Notes: generated from the sequence alone by a model not told the origin. 64,000 nucleotides of DNA from Verrucomicrobiota bacterium (GCA_013285645.1 JABDHJ010000002.1:124001-188000); one strand, 5' to 3'; shown: positions 43,523 through 52,058, counted from the stretch's first letter. A program made the numbers and translations.

Positions 43523-44527
43523 ATGCCCGTCATTGGAGTCCATGCAGATTTGGAAGGCTCGCAAAAGAAGTGGATCTTCGGCGCGCTCGCCATCGCCCTC
43601 GTCCTCCATCTCGTCTTCGCCTGGGCGCTCGGCTGGTACAAGATTCCCGGCCTCGAAATCCCCAGCAGCCACAGCGCACCCACCGGCCCCTTCACCGTCA
43701 AAAGCATCGAAATCAACCCCGACGCCTTCAAGTCCCAAACGGATAATCCCATCAACCGACTCCCTGTGGCCGAGCCGCCGCAAAACCCCGCGCAATTCAA
43801 TCTTGATCCCAACCTGGTTGAGAAGGCCTTGCAAACGCCGCAGCCAGCTCTCGCCGCTCCCTCCGTCCCGGAGCCCGGCAAAGTCATCGCCGCCACAGAG
43901 ATGAGCCAGGGCCTGCCCTTCGCCGAATCCGACACGGCCAAAATCTCCGCCGAGATCGCCAAGGTCGAACCAAGCACCAGCGCTGGCCCTGTCACCTCCT
44001 CGAAGTTCGCCCAGGAATTGATCAACGCCAACACCGGCCCCGCGCAGCCCGGTGCCGCCAGCGGCGCCCAGGTCACCGGTGACGGGAAAACCGGCACACT
44101 GCCCGGCTTCGCCCAACTCGTCCCCAGCTTCCACGCCACCGCCCCGGATCTCAGCAAGCTGCCTGAGCCGGTCCTGCTCCGCCTGCCCAGCGACGTCCTC
44201 TTCGATTTCGACTCCGCCATCCTCAAGCCCAGTGCCGATCCGCTCCTCAGCCAGGCCATCGGAATGGTCACGAAATATCCGCAGGCCGACATCCAGATCG
44301 ACGGCTACTCCGATTCCTTCGGCAAGCCCGACTACAACCTCACCCTCTCCCAACAGCGCGCCGAGGCCGTCCAAGCCTGGCTTCAGGACCACATCTCGCA
44401 GTCCGGATACAAGTACCGCTCCCAAGGCCACGGCAGCGCCAACTACGTCGTCAGTCCCCAAGGCACCATCGATCAGCAACAGTCCAACCGCCGCGTCGAA
44501 ATCCTCATCCAAGCCTTGAAGCGCTAA
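43523..44527 (+). CDS. OmpA-family protein with TonB-like N-terminus
   Basis: A 334-residue protein. A cytoplasmic start is followed by a membrane helix (about 18-37, KWIFGALAIALVLHLVFAWA), a long Pro/Ala-rich periplasmic linker (40-215), and a C-terminal OmpA peptidoglycan-binding domain (about 220-330). The latter has VLFDFDSAILKPSADPLLSQ, DIQIDGYSDSFGKPDYNLTL, SQQRAEAVQAWL and NRRVEILI. The anchored helix differs from a true outer membrane OmpA and resembles MotB/TonB-like envelope linkers. Its partner is unknown. The 86-bp spacer before it contains gttaattccgtaaattccgt, related to the repeats near 1240. Confidence 0.85.
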   Translation: MPVIGVHADLEGSQKKWIFGALAIALVLHLVFAWALGWYKIPGLEIPSSHSAPTGPFTVKSIEINPDAFKSQTDNPINRLPVAEPPQNPAQFNLDPNLVEKALQTPQPALAAPSVPEPGKVIAATEMSQGLPFAESDTAKISAEIAKVEPSTSAGPVTSSKFAQELINANTGPAQPGAASGAQVTGDGKTGTLPGFAQLVPSFHATAPDLSKLPEPVLLRLPSDVLFDFDSAILKPSADPLLSQAIGMVTKYPQADIQIDGYSDSFGKPDYNLTLSQQRAEAVQAWLQDHISQSGYKYRSQGHGSANYVVSPQGTIDQQQSNRRVEILIQALKR

Positions 44528-44644
44528 CGCCTTTACGGTCAATGCCCTTTCTACGGTTGCGATTAGACCCGACTATTGTGCCGCATGGTTATTCTTTTTG
44601 AGGCTTTTCGGAAAAGTACGGCTTCCATTTGCAGAATTGCTGAA

Positions 44645-45610
44645 ATGAAATTCCTGCCGCCAACCCTCGCTGTTCTTTTCGCGGTTGTCCCTCTTTCAAC
44701 CCGGGCACAGCAAAGTTCTCCAGAAGAATTTATCGCTGCTTACAAGACGGCCATGCAGGAGAAGAGTGTCGATAAACTCAAAGCACTCACTTATTCAGTC
44801 GGGGTAAATGAGTCCGATAAAAGCCAGGTAAATTCCTCTGCGCCGTCGATATTCAACGACAGGGAAATTGGGAGAATTTCGCTCGAACCTCTTCCGCCAG
44901 ATTATAAGCTGGTCTCCTTTTGGAACGGAAAAAAATTTGAGCCGACCTATCCGCCCGTCGGAATGATTAAGATACAATACAAAGAAGCTGCTCCCGGAGC
45001 GCCTTCCTCTTACTGGCGCCCTTACGCGATCATTAACGGAAATTACTTTCTCGTTGCTACCAAAAGCACGGATGTTCCGATGAAAACTTATCCTCTGGGT
45101 CCTGGATCGGATTCGCCGGACAACGAGTATCACTTCGTCGTCGTAAAACAAGGCAATGTCGGCTTCGAAACTTTGTCCTATGGCCTCGTAAAATTTAGCA
45201 CTGGCCAGATTGTAGGGATGTTCCCCTGTGCTTATAAATTCGAGGGGAATGACGATTCGTGGCCTCTGCAGAACGCTCAAGCGGCTCAGGTTTATTGGAG
45301 TAAAGACAGCAAATGGTTCGTTCTGGACGAAGAGAATTATCGCTTCATGGGAAACACGACCTTGGGAACCATTTCTGAATCTAACAATGGAGTTACGTAT
45401 CGAACCTTTACGCCTTCGGACCTGCAAATGAGAGGACTGGCCAATTGGCGAATTCGGGTCGATAAGGGCTGGATAACCCCAACGACGCTTAGTCTCGAAA
45501 TCAGTGGCGTTTACGGTTCGACCGCCTCCGCCCCGGAAACGCAATTCACGCAAAACTTCACCTGCGAGGTGAACGATGTAATGCATTGTCGATTCGTAAA
45601 AACACAATAA
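44645..45610 (+). CDS. Secreted protein of unknown function
   Basis: A 321-residue protein, taking the ATG at 44645 (MKFLPPTLAVLFAVVPLSTRA), which gives a good signal peptide cut before QQSSPEEF. The following EEFIAAYKTAMQEKSVDKLK resembles the N-terminal helix of NTF2-like or SnoaL-type exported proteins in Verrucomicrobia. The remainder is beta-rich and not recognised. Codon use looks less GC-biased than in neighbours. It is followed after 37 bp by a lipoprotein hydrolase gene. Confidence 0.7.
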   Translation: MKFLPPTLAVLFAVVPLSTRAQQSSPEEFIAAYKTAMQEKSVDKLKALTYSVGVNESDKSQVNSSAPSIFNDREIGRISLEPLPPDYKLVSFWNGKKFEPTYPPVGMIKIQYKEAAPGAPSSYWRPYAIINGNYFLVATKSTDVPMKTYPLGPGSDSPDNEYHFVVVKQGNVGFETLSYGLVKFSTGQIVGMFPCAYKFEGNDDSWPLQNAQAAQVYWSKDSKWFVLDEENYRFMGNTTLGTISESNNGVTYRTFTPSDLQMRGLANWRIRVDKGWITPTTLSLEISGVYGSTASAPETQFTQNFTCEVNDVMHCRFVKTQ

Positions 45611-45647
45611 TCCCGAAAAAGCGAACAGGCAGAATTAGCGCTGCAAA

Positions 45648-46289
45648 ATGACGACTGAAATGTCCCCGTCCCCTTCTCCTCCTCGCTGGATTATTCTTCC
45701 CCTGATGGTCGTCGTCTTCGCCACCCTCATGCTCACGGCATGCAGCCGAAAAGTCATCATCCCCAACGGAACCATCGTTTTTCTCGGGGATAGCATCACC
45801 TCAGGCTACGGACTGGACCCCAATCAGGCCTATCCCGCGCTGATCGATATCAACGGAATGACCCCCGTCAATCTCGGCGTCTCCGGCAGCAAAACGGACG
45901 ACGGCTTGCAGCGTTTGCAGGACTATTTTAGCGCGAACCCAAAGCCTCAACTGGTAGTCATCGCGCTGGGTGCCAACGATCTTCTCCAGGGAGTCGATCC
46001 CGGCAACATCCAGACCAATCTGGCCAGCATCATTCGCGAGTGTAAAAGTCGCAATATTCCCGTAATGATCTGCGGAATCCGCATCCCCTTTAAACTCGGG
46101 ACCGATGCCATTTTCCAGAAGGTCGCCGGGGACGCTCATGTGCCCCTATTGCCGGACTTAATGCAAGGCGAGGCAACTCAATCCAGCATGTTGCAAGACG
46201 ATGGCATGCACCCCAACGTCGCCGGGCAAAAGCTCATTGCTCAAAAAATGCAGGCTGCGCTTCTCGACTCCTTTTCTTTTGACCGTTGA
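45648..46289 (+). CDS. SGNH/GDSL-family lipoprotein hydrolase
   Basis: A 213-residue protein with a lipoprotein signal (LMVVVFATLMLTACSRK; Cys at about 30). The SGNH blocks are block I TIVFLGDSITSGYGL (catalytic Ser), block III VVIALGANDLLQG and block V DGMHPNVAGQKL (Asp and His). It is closest in pattern to TesA-like arylesterase/lysophospholipase. It is probably anchored in the periplasm and cleaves ester bonds of lipids or acylated glycans; the substrate is not known. Confidence 0.92.
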   Translation: MTTEMSPSPSPPRWIILPLMVVVFATLMLTACSRKVIIPNGTIVFLGDSITSGYGLDPNQAYPALIDINGMTPVNLGVSGSKTDDGLQRLQDYFSANPKPQLVVIALGANDLLQGVDPGNIQTNLASIIRECKSRNIPVMICGIRIPFKLGTDAIFQKVAGDAHVPLLPDLMQGEATQSSMLQDDGMHPNVAGQKLIAQKMQAALLDSFSFDR

Positions 46290-46475
46290 GAGCAAAAATA
46301 GAGAAGCGAAGACATACCTGTCAGCTTTTTCAGACCTCATCATTACATCAATTTCATTAAGCCGGGATGAGAATAGGATTAAAAATCGAACCCTAACGCC
46401 CTCGGTAAAGTCCAATTACATAGGGGAGGGTCACAGACAAAATTGAGAAAAACACCTCGAGAAAGAAGTAAAATT

Positions 46476-46937
46476 ATGAAAACAAAAACCCAAATGATAT
46501 TAAGCATGTTGGGGGCAATGATGCTCGCTTCGGGAAGCGCGTTTGCGAATTCCCCGAGTTTCCTGACGGTTAACAGTCCGGACCATCCAAGCACTTGGGT
46601 AGCCGGGGCCCATAAGGAAATTCCAACTCTCCGTTGGGATTCAACCCATCACATGCTCGTTGCCGACGTCAAGTATTCCACCAAGGATTACGCCGACAGC
46701 GTTAACCCCGCTGAGTCTGATTATCATGCCCTTACCTTTCCTAATGTCAGGTTGGCAAGTAACGGCAATGATCTTCTCGCCACGAACCATATTGGCGAAA
46801 CAGCCAAAATTGGACGTATCGAAAACGGCTTCTTTGGGAAAAGTGTCGTTTTGGATAACGGTGTAGACCTGAATGTTCATCGCGAGAAAGGCTTGATCTA
46901 CGCTTCGTTGACGTATAACGCACTTGAGAAAGAGTGA
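46476..46937 (+). CDS. Secreted protein of unknown function
   Basis: A 153-residue protein starting at the ATG at 46476 (MKTKTQMILSMLGAMMLASG), with GAAAGAAGT upstream as a possible ribosome binding site. The signal peptide is cut after GSAFA. The mature part has PTLRWDSTHHMLVADVKYST and is probably beta-rich; no family is recognised. It is followed by a weak hairpin at 46985 and a repeat-filled spacer. Confidence 0.7.
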   Translation: MKTKTQMILSMLGAMMLASGSAFANSPSFLTVNSPDHPSTWVAGAHKEIPTLRWDSTHHMLVADVKYSTKDYADSVNPAESDYHALTFPNVRLASNGNDLLATNHIGETAKIGRIENGFFGKSVVLDNGVDLNVHREKGLIYASLTYNALEKE

Positions 46938-46984
46938 GTGCCGGCGTTAAAAAATGCGGCTGTAGGAAAACGGGATCGGAAAAA

Positions 46985-47025
46985 GTTGAGGGCTCGCTTT
47001 ACCGTCAAATTAGCGGGCCCTTGAC
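46985..47025 (+). terminator. Possible terminator hairpin
   Basis: Arms GGGCTCGC and GCGGGCCC pair with one G-T wobble around a 15-base loop, 48 bp after the 46937 stop. No long T-run follows. Confidence 0.4.
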
Positions 47026-47055
47026 CCTTCCCCTCAGCGGTGCCTTCCCTCCGGA

Positions 47056-47118
47056 GACCTCTGTGAAACTCTCACATTTATCATTAGTCATCCTGAGCTT
47101 GTCGAAGGATCAGTTCGG
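47056..47118. repeat. Family 2 repeat (cctgagcttgtcgaaggatcag)
   Basis: It carries the leader acctctgtgaaactctcaca seen also at 29503, then tcattagtcatcctgagctt and gtcgaaggatcagttcgg. A GGTAGCC-type unit (arms CCCGGG-like, cgggtagcccgggctac) follows at about 47139. Besides these, 46938-47277 shows nothing else. Confidence 0.85.
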
Positions 47119-47277
47119 TCTGCCTTTCCTCAGCAGTTCGGGTAGCCCGGGCTACTTGTTGCCCGGGTCGCCGCAGGCGACAAGAAGCGATCCGCCGACT
47201 ATCACCGCAATCAGAGAAATTTTTTAGTGTCTTCCGTGGTGGCCACTGACCATCACACAAATGTGCCGGACAACGAT

Positions 47278-47487
47278 TCAATACTTCAACCGCGTCATAA
47301 ACAACGCCAGCGCCAGCGCAAAGAAAACAAGGGAAGAGAAGGGCTCGGTAGAGATGAGAAAAGAAGTGGCCTCTGAAGCCTCGGGCGGTAGTGAGGAAAA
47401 AATTTTCCAATCGAGGGGATTGGTGAAATTAAGGGCAACGCCGATCCCAATGCACAGCAGCATCAGGAGATCTCGAAACATATTCAT
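47278..47487 (-). CDS. Small two-helix membrane protein
   Basis: A 69-residue protein with two hydrophobic segments, LLMLLCIGIGVALNF and SSLVFFALALALFM, joined by a short hydrophilic loop (TNPLDWKIFSSLPPEASEAT). It lies 54 bp after recN on the same strand. No family is recognised. The even hydrophobic spacing and absence of overlap with another gene support it, though it may be a chance reading frame. Confidence 0.5.
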   Translation of the reverse strand: MNMFRDLLMLLCIGIGVALNFTNPLDWKIFSSLPPEASEATSFLISTEPFSSLVFFALALALFMTRLKY

Positions 47488-47541
47488 AGGTTTGGGAAAT
47501 CCATCTGTGTCTTAGTCCTTTGTCTTCGCAAATTCAAGAGG

Positions 47542-49215
47542 CTATTTGTCGGCCTCGGTTAACAGGCTCTTCGCCAGTGCCAGTGCCGCCGCCGTTTGTC
47601 CGCCGAGCATCCGGGCCAGTTCACGCTCGCGCGCCGGGCCTTCCAGCCGTGTCAATTCGGTCAGCGTCCGGTTTTGTTTCACCTTTTTCTCGACGGCAAA
47701 GTGGTTTTGTCCCTGCGCAGCAACCTGCGGCAGGTGGGTAATGCAAAGCACCTGGTGCGATCGTCCCAATCCGCGCAATTTCTTCCCGACCTGTCCCGCC
47801 GTTTCGCCACCCACGTTGGCGTCGACCTCGTCGAAAATCAGGATCGGAATTTCGTCCACTTCGGCGAGGGTCGTCTTGACGGCCAGCATCACGCGGGCCA
47901 TTTCGCCGCTCGAAGCAATCGCGCGCAAGGGACGCGCCGCTTCACCGGGATTAGGCGCGAAAATAAATTCGACGTGATCGCCTCCGGAAGCGCCTAAAGA
48001 CGGGGCCGGAGTAAGTTCGATTTGAAAGACCGCTTTGTTGAAGCCGAGCGCGCGTAATTCCTGGGAAATTTTCTCGCCGAGCGGTCCGGCAATTTTGTGT
48101 CGTGCCTTGGAAAGTTCGGCCGCCGCTTTTTCGAGCGCAGCACGGGCCGCTTTTTCCCGCTGGGCCAGCGCGGCGAGAAATTCCGAACTGCCTTCAAGCG
48201 CGGCTAATTGGGTCTCGGCGTTTTTACCGAAGGCCAGGACGGCTTCGACCGTTCCACCGTATTTCCGCTTCAAGCTCTGCACGAGATTAAGCCGGTCTTC
48301 GAGTTGACGGAGTTGGGCCGGATCGAGATCGACCCGTTCCGCTCGCTCCTGCACCGTGGCCGCCAGTTCCTGAAGCTGGGCGATGATCTGTCGATTCAAC
48401 GCCTCAGCCTCGGAGATCGAGTCGTCCATGCGTTGCCAGGCCGTGAGGGCCCGTTCCACTTGGGCAAGTTGGGTGAGCGCGGCATTCTCCGAGTCGTTGA
48501 TCAGGGAAGTGATGATGGATGCTTGTTCGAGGATGCTCTGGGCATGAGAGGCGGCACGATATTCGTTTTCAATCCGGACATCGTCCTCGGGCGCAAGTTT
48601 CGCCGATTGGATTTCGCCGACTTGATGTTTCAAGAGCGAGAGCCGTTGCTCGCGCTCGCTTTCGCTGATTTCCAGCGAGGCCCGTTCCTGTTCGATCTCG
48701 CGCAAGGCACGATAGGTGGTTGCGCAGCCGGTGCGTAAGAGGCCGAGCTTGCCATAGGCATCGAGCAACTCGGCCTGCTTCTCCGTGGCCAACAACGATT
48801 GATGATCATGCGGCCCGTGCACATCAACCAGTAAATCGCCCACGCTTTTCAGCCCCACGAGTGGCACCGGACTGCCGTTGATGAATTGCCGGTTGGCGCC
48901 TGCCGCAGAGAGACTGCGCTTGAGCAAAAGCGCGCGGCCATCGCAGGGTTCAGCGCCGATCTCCGCCAGCATCTCCTGGATTTGTTTCAGCCGATTTTTA
49001 TCCGTGAGATCGAGCTCGGCTTCAACCGAGCAGGCATCGGCGCCGGTGCGGATAAGGGTCTTGTCGGCGCGCTCGCCGAGCAAAAGACTGAGCGCATCGA
49101 TCAGGATCGATTTGCCTGCGCCGGTCTCGCCGGTGAGCGTGTTGAAGCCGGGCCCGAGTTCCCAGGTCAGGTCTTCAATCAGCGCCAGATTCCGAATGCG
49201 GAGCGAAACGAGCAT
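47542..49215 (-). CDS. recN: DNA repair protein RecN
   Basis: A 557-residue SMC-like ATPase. Walker A is GETGAGKSILIDALSLLLGE (about 30-49), a long coiled coil spans about 160-370, and the C-terminal half holds the signature and Walker B (IASSGEMARVMLAVKTTLAE and PILIFDEVDANVGGETAGQV) followed by CITHLPQVAAQG. RecN is recruited to DNA double-strand breaks and helps align ends for recombination. Length and motif order match the family. Start MLVSLRIRNLALIEDL is standard. Confidence 0.96.
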   Translation of the reverse strand: MLVSLRIRNLALIEDLTWELGPGFNTLTGETGAGKSILIDALSLLLGERADKTLIRTGADACSVEAELDLTDKNRLKQIQEMLAEIGAEPCDGRALLLKRSLSAAGANRQFINGSPVPLVGLKSVGDLLVDVHGPHDHQSLLATEKQAELLDAYGKLGLLRTGCATTYRALREIEQERASLEISESEREQRLSLLKHQVGEIQSAKLAPEDDVRIENEYRAASHAQSILEQASIITSLINDSENAALTQLAQVERALTAWQRMDDSISEAEALNRQIIAQLQELAATVQERAERVDLDPAQLRQLEDRLNLVQSLKRKYGGTVEAVLAFGKNAETQLAALEGSSEFLAALAQREKAARAALEKAAAELSKARHKIAGPLGEKISQELRALGFNKAVFQIELTPAPSLGASGGDHVEFIFAPNPGEAARPLRAIASSGEMARVMLAVKTTLAEVDEIPILIFDEVDANVGGETAGQVGKKLRGLGRSHQVLCITHLPQVAAQGQNHFAVEKKVKQNRTLTELTRLEGPARERELARMLGGQTAAALALAKSLLTEADK

Positions 49216-49273
49216 GGTGAAAATTAGAGAGTATTAGGTTGAGGCGAAAGCTTGTTGTTGGACCGGTAAAAAA

Positions 49274-49440
49274 TTAACAGGAAAACATGAAGACATGAAA
49301 TACATGAAGCAGACTTTGAGGGAAATGGGTTTCCTCCTCGTTCCCAAGTTTCACTTGGGAATGCCCTTGTCCGCGCAATTTCATTGCTCGGCCCCCATGC
49401 TTCCTTCACGTATTTCATGTCTTCATGTTTTCCTGTTAAA
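49274..49440. repeat. Inverted repeat, family 3, with family 5 fragment inside
   Basis: Arms aacaggaaaacatgaagac (49276) and gtcttcatgttttcctgtt (to 49438) enclose about 120 bases. The interior contains cgttcccaagtttcacttgg (49340), a family 5-like hairpin. The right arm supplies NRKT and the TGA stop of the 49423 gene on the minus strand. Confidence 0.8.
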
Positions 49441-50721
49441 AAATTGCTGAACTCCCTGTGCAGCCCGTGTGGCAGTAGAGAAACAACCTTGGAGAAGATA
49501 ACCCCCGGTGGGAGCATCCCAATCGATCATCTCTCCCGCGCAAAAAAGTCCGGGATGGGGCTTGAGCATGAGGTGATCATCGAGTTCCGCCCAGGGGACA
49601 CCGCCTGCAGTGGAGATGGCTTCGTCGATAGGACGGGGGCCGCGCAGGGGCAGGGGAAAAGCCCGGGCCAGCGTGACTATTTTTTCTGCCGAATCGAAAG
49701 GGGCATGAACTTCAAGTAAGGCTTGGGCGGCCTTGTTGAGACGCCAGGCGCGAGCGGCTTTTTCCACCAAACTCTGTTTACCGGTGGCGGCCTGGAGCTT
49801 CAACATCAGTTGATCGAGAGAAAAGGCGGGCTTCAAGTCGAGGGTGATTTGTGGTTTTATCATGGTTCGCAGGATGCGGCCCAGTTGATAGATCGCGCCG
49901 CCTTCAATTCCATATTTGGTGATGAGTAATTCTCCAGCGACCGATTCGCCTTCGGCGCGGACGATGATATTCTTGAGGGGCAGGCCTTCTGCCCGGGCGA
50001 GAAAACTTTCCGGCCAATCGACTTCGTAGCCGCAGTTGGCTGGGGTGAGGGGAGTTATCGGAATGCCAGCTTCGGAAAAAAGTTTCACCCAGCCGCCGTC
50101 CGATCCGGTTTGTGGCCACGATGCGCCGCCCAGGGCGAAGATCACGGCGCGCGCCTGAAAATTAACTTCGCCTTGAGGAGAGGTGAACGTCATCTCCCAA
50201 GAGCTTCCGAGGTAGCCGCCGCTGTCCCTAGCGGCGGATGCTTTATTCGACGTACTTTGCCTGTCCGTTCCGCCGCTAGGGACAGCGGCGGCTACCTCGG
50301 AGGTTTGCCGAAATCCCGTAAGCTCATGCCGAGGTCGAAAACTCACCCCCTGCTTCCGCAACCGCTCGATCCACCGGCGGAGCAGCGGCGCCGCCTGCTT
50401 GCTTTCCGGAAATACCCGTCCACTCGTGCCGATAAAAGTTTCGATTCCGAGTTCTTTTGCCCAAGCACGAAGATCATCCGGAGAAAAATCAGCCAGCAGA
50501 CCGCGCCAACGTTCCGGCGAATTCCCATATCGTGCCGGAAAATTCTCGACCGATTCCGAGTGCGTCAGATTAAGTCCACCCCGCCCAGCTACCAAAAATT
50601 TTCGCCCCACAGACGGTTTGTGATCCGCCAGCACCGTGCGCAAACCCGCCGCAGAAACCAGTTCCGCCGCGCGGAGACCGGCTGGTCCGCCGCCTACGAT
50701 GATTACGTCGCACGTTGTCAT
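49423..50721 (-). CDS. BaiN/HI0933-type FAD-dependent oxidoreductase
   Basis: A 432-residue flavoprotein. The N-terminus VIIVGGGPAGLRAAELVSAA is the FAD-binding dinucleotide motif; RKFLVAGRGGLNLTHSE and AVIFALGGASWPQTGSDGG are hallmarks of the HI0933/BaiN (TIGR03862-like) family. Late blocks are STAGGVPWAELDD and LFCAGEMIDWDAPTGGYLLQ. The physiological substrate is unknown. Residues about 142-171 (EVAAAVPSGG to ARDSGGYLG) are encoded by an inverted pair of family 1 hairpin repeats inserted in frame. The last residues NRKT and stop come from a family 3 repeat arm. Confidence 0.9.
   Translation of the reverse strand: MTTCDVIIVGGGPAGLRAAELVSAAGLRTVLADHKPSVGRKFLVAGRGGLNLTHSESVENFPARYGNSPERWRGLLADFSPDDLRAWAKELGIETFIGTSGRVFPESKQAAPLLRRWIERLRKQGVSFRPRHELTGFRQTSEVAAAVPSGGTDRQSTSNKASAARDSGGYLGSSWEMTFTSPQGEVNFQARAVIFALGGASWPQTGSDGGWVKLFSEAGIPITPLTPANCGYEVDWPESFLARAEGLPLKNIIVRAEGESVAGELLITKYGIEGGAIYQLGRILRTMIKPQITLDLKPAFSLDQLMLKLQAATGKQSLVEKAARAWRLNKAAQALLEVHAPFDSAEKIVTLARAFPLPLRGPRPIDEAISTAGGVPWAELDDHLMLKPHPGLFCAGEMIDWDAPTGGYLLQGCFSTATRAAQGVQQFFNRKT
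50211..50296. repeat. Inverted pair of GGTAGCC hairpins within a flavoprotein gene (family 1)
   Basis: The first copy is direct (GGTAGCCGCCGCT, loop, AGCGGCGGA) and the second is its inverse 30 bases later. In the host gene they read EVAAAVPSGGTDRQ and KASAARDSGGYLG, with a short spacer of 11 residues between. The two could also pair with each other in the mRNA. Confidence 0.88.
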
Positions 50722-50761
50722 GGATTCAGAATGGCACGAAAAAGTGACGGGGCGGTAGCCT

Positions 50762-50818
50762 TAGAAAACCTAGATATCCTAAAGCACCTAAAAAGATAGG
50801 ATATTTAGGATAAGTAGG
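50762..50818. repeat. AT-rich inverted repeat (tatcctaaa / tttaggata)
   Basis: Contains tatcctaaagcacctaaaaa and gataggatatttaggataag, which can fold into alternative hairpins. It lies upstream of the flavoprotein start and of the 50934 gene, so it may hold promoters. No function can be named. Confidence 0.5.
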
Positions 50819-50933
50819 AGGAAAGGGCTGGGAAGCATGACCAAATTAACGAAATTGGGGAAGGAGCTTATGGACGGATTGGGCAGATGGAGTTCTTGTC
50901 GAGAGGACGGTTCTGGGTCAGGTTAGGGATTCT

Positions 50934-51410
50934 ATGCGCATTGTAGTCTTATTATGGGTGATGGTTCTTTTGGTGATGGCTGTGCCTGGGCATGCGGCGG
51001 GGCCCGATGAAAGCAAATGGCTTATCTCATATCCGGTTCCGGAGGACGTGAAGGCGATTACGGTAACGCTCTCCTATTGTTTCTGGGACCCGAAGATCGA
51101 TGGGGACCTGGCCTCGAAGAAGGTGCTGCTGACGACGATTCAGGTGAAGATTGAACCGGGACAGAAGACCATTCCGATCCAGATTCTTCTTAATGGAGGG
51201 AAATCGGTGGTGATTGTGGGCAAGCAACTTTTCCGCGGAAAGGGACGTTTCCTCGACACGTCGTTTGTGCGGGCGGCGACGCCGAAGCCCAATTACGATG
51301 GCACTTATGTGCTGGCGCAGAAGCCGGGTGATCCGAAAAATCCGGCGCCCATGGGTCAGGTGGATGAGGCTTCCGCATGGATTGAGCTTGGAATCGACCT
51401 GAAACCGTGA
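50934..51410 (+). CDS. Secreted protein of unknown function
   Basis: A 158-residue protein with signal peptide MRIVVLLWVMVLLVMAVPGH, cut near HAAGP. The mature part, beginning ESKWLISYPVPEDVKAITVT, is beta-rich with TLSYCFWDPKIDGDL. No family is recognised. It is 12 bp before rfaE2 and has GTGACG overlapping the end, so the two are probably one transcript. Confidence 0.7.
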   Translation: MRIVVLLWVMVLLVMAVPGHAAGPDESKWLISYPVPEDVKAITVTLSYCFWDPKIDGDLASKKVLLTTIQVKIEPGQKTIPIQILLNGGKSVVIVGKQLFRGKGRFLDTSFVRAATPKPNYDGTYVLAQKPGDPKNPAPMGQVDEASAWIELGIDLKP

Positions 51411-51422
51411 CGAAAGTAGGAG

Positions 51423-51911
51423 ATGTCTTCCGGTAAAATTTTGAGTCTTGATGAGGTGGCTGCCTACCGCACGAATTTGCGGAAGGAGGGGCGCACTGTG
51501 GTCGCGACCAATGGTTGCTTTGATCTGCTGCATATCGGGCATTTGCGTTACTTGACCGAGGCGCGGGCCTTTGGCGATTTTCTCTGGGTTGGCCTGAACG
51601 GCGATGCCTCGGTGCACGAGTTGAAAGGACCGGGACGTCCGCTCGTGCCGGAGGCGGATCGTGCGGAGTTGCTCGCCGCGTGGCGCATTGTGGATGCGGT
51701 GACGGTTTTTCCAGAGGTTCGCGCGACCGATTTTCTGCGCGTGGTGCAGCCGGATGTTTATGTGAAGGGCGGGGATTATACGGCGGAGTCGCTTAATCCC
51801 GAGGAGGGCGCGGCGTTGAAGGCATGTGGGGCGCGGATCGAGATCGTGCATTTGGTGCCGGGGAAATCGACGACGAGCCTCGTTAAGAAGATGACGGAGA
51901 AGAAGGATTAG
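51423..51911 (+). CDS. rfaE2: D-glycero-beta-D-manno-heptose 1-phosphate adenylyltransferase
   Basis: A 162-residue nucleotidyltransferase. NGCFDLLHIGHLRYLTEARA has the HxGH motif, and VKGGDYTAESLN with PGKSTTSLVKKM is the ISSTxxI-like block. It corresponds to the C-terminal domain of HldE and is usual as a separate RfaE2 protein in many phyla. It forms ADP-heptose, the donor for GT9 heptosyltransferases such as the four encoded at 31949-36377. The partner kinase domain is not in the window. Confidence 0.93.
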   Translation: MSSGKILSLDEVAAYRTNLRKEGRTVVATNGCFDLLHIGHLRYLTEARAFGDFLWVGLNGDASVHELKGPGRPLVPEADRAELLAAWRIVDAVTVFPEVRATDFLRVVQPDVYVKGGDYTAESLNPEEGAALKACGARIEIVHLVPGKSTTSLVKKMTEKKD

Positions 51912-52006
51912 CCGTCGGGGGACGGGGAAGCAGACCAAATTGCCAAATTTTCGAAATTACTAAATTGGGAAGGAGGGGGAAGGCAATGAAGTTGCACAGA
52001 CAATTG

Positions 52007-52048
52007 CGTTCCCAAACACGCACGCGTGAAGGAGTTTGGGAACGAGGG
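52007..52048. repeat. Family 5 repeat (inverted copy)
   Basis: Reads cgttcccaaacacgcacgcg and tgaaggagtttgggaacgag. The outer arms cgttcccaaac/gtttgggaacg are perfectly complementary over 11 bases, so it folds as a stem-loop. The reverse complement is at 27439-27482. Confidence 0.8.
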
Positions 52049-52058
52049 AGGATGGAAC

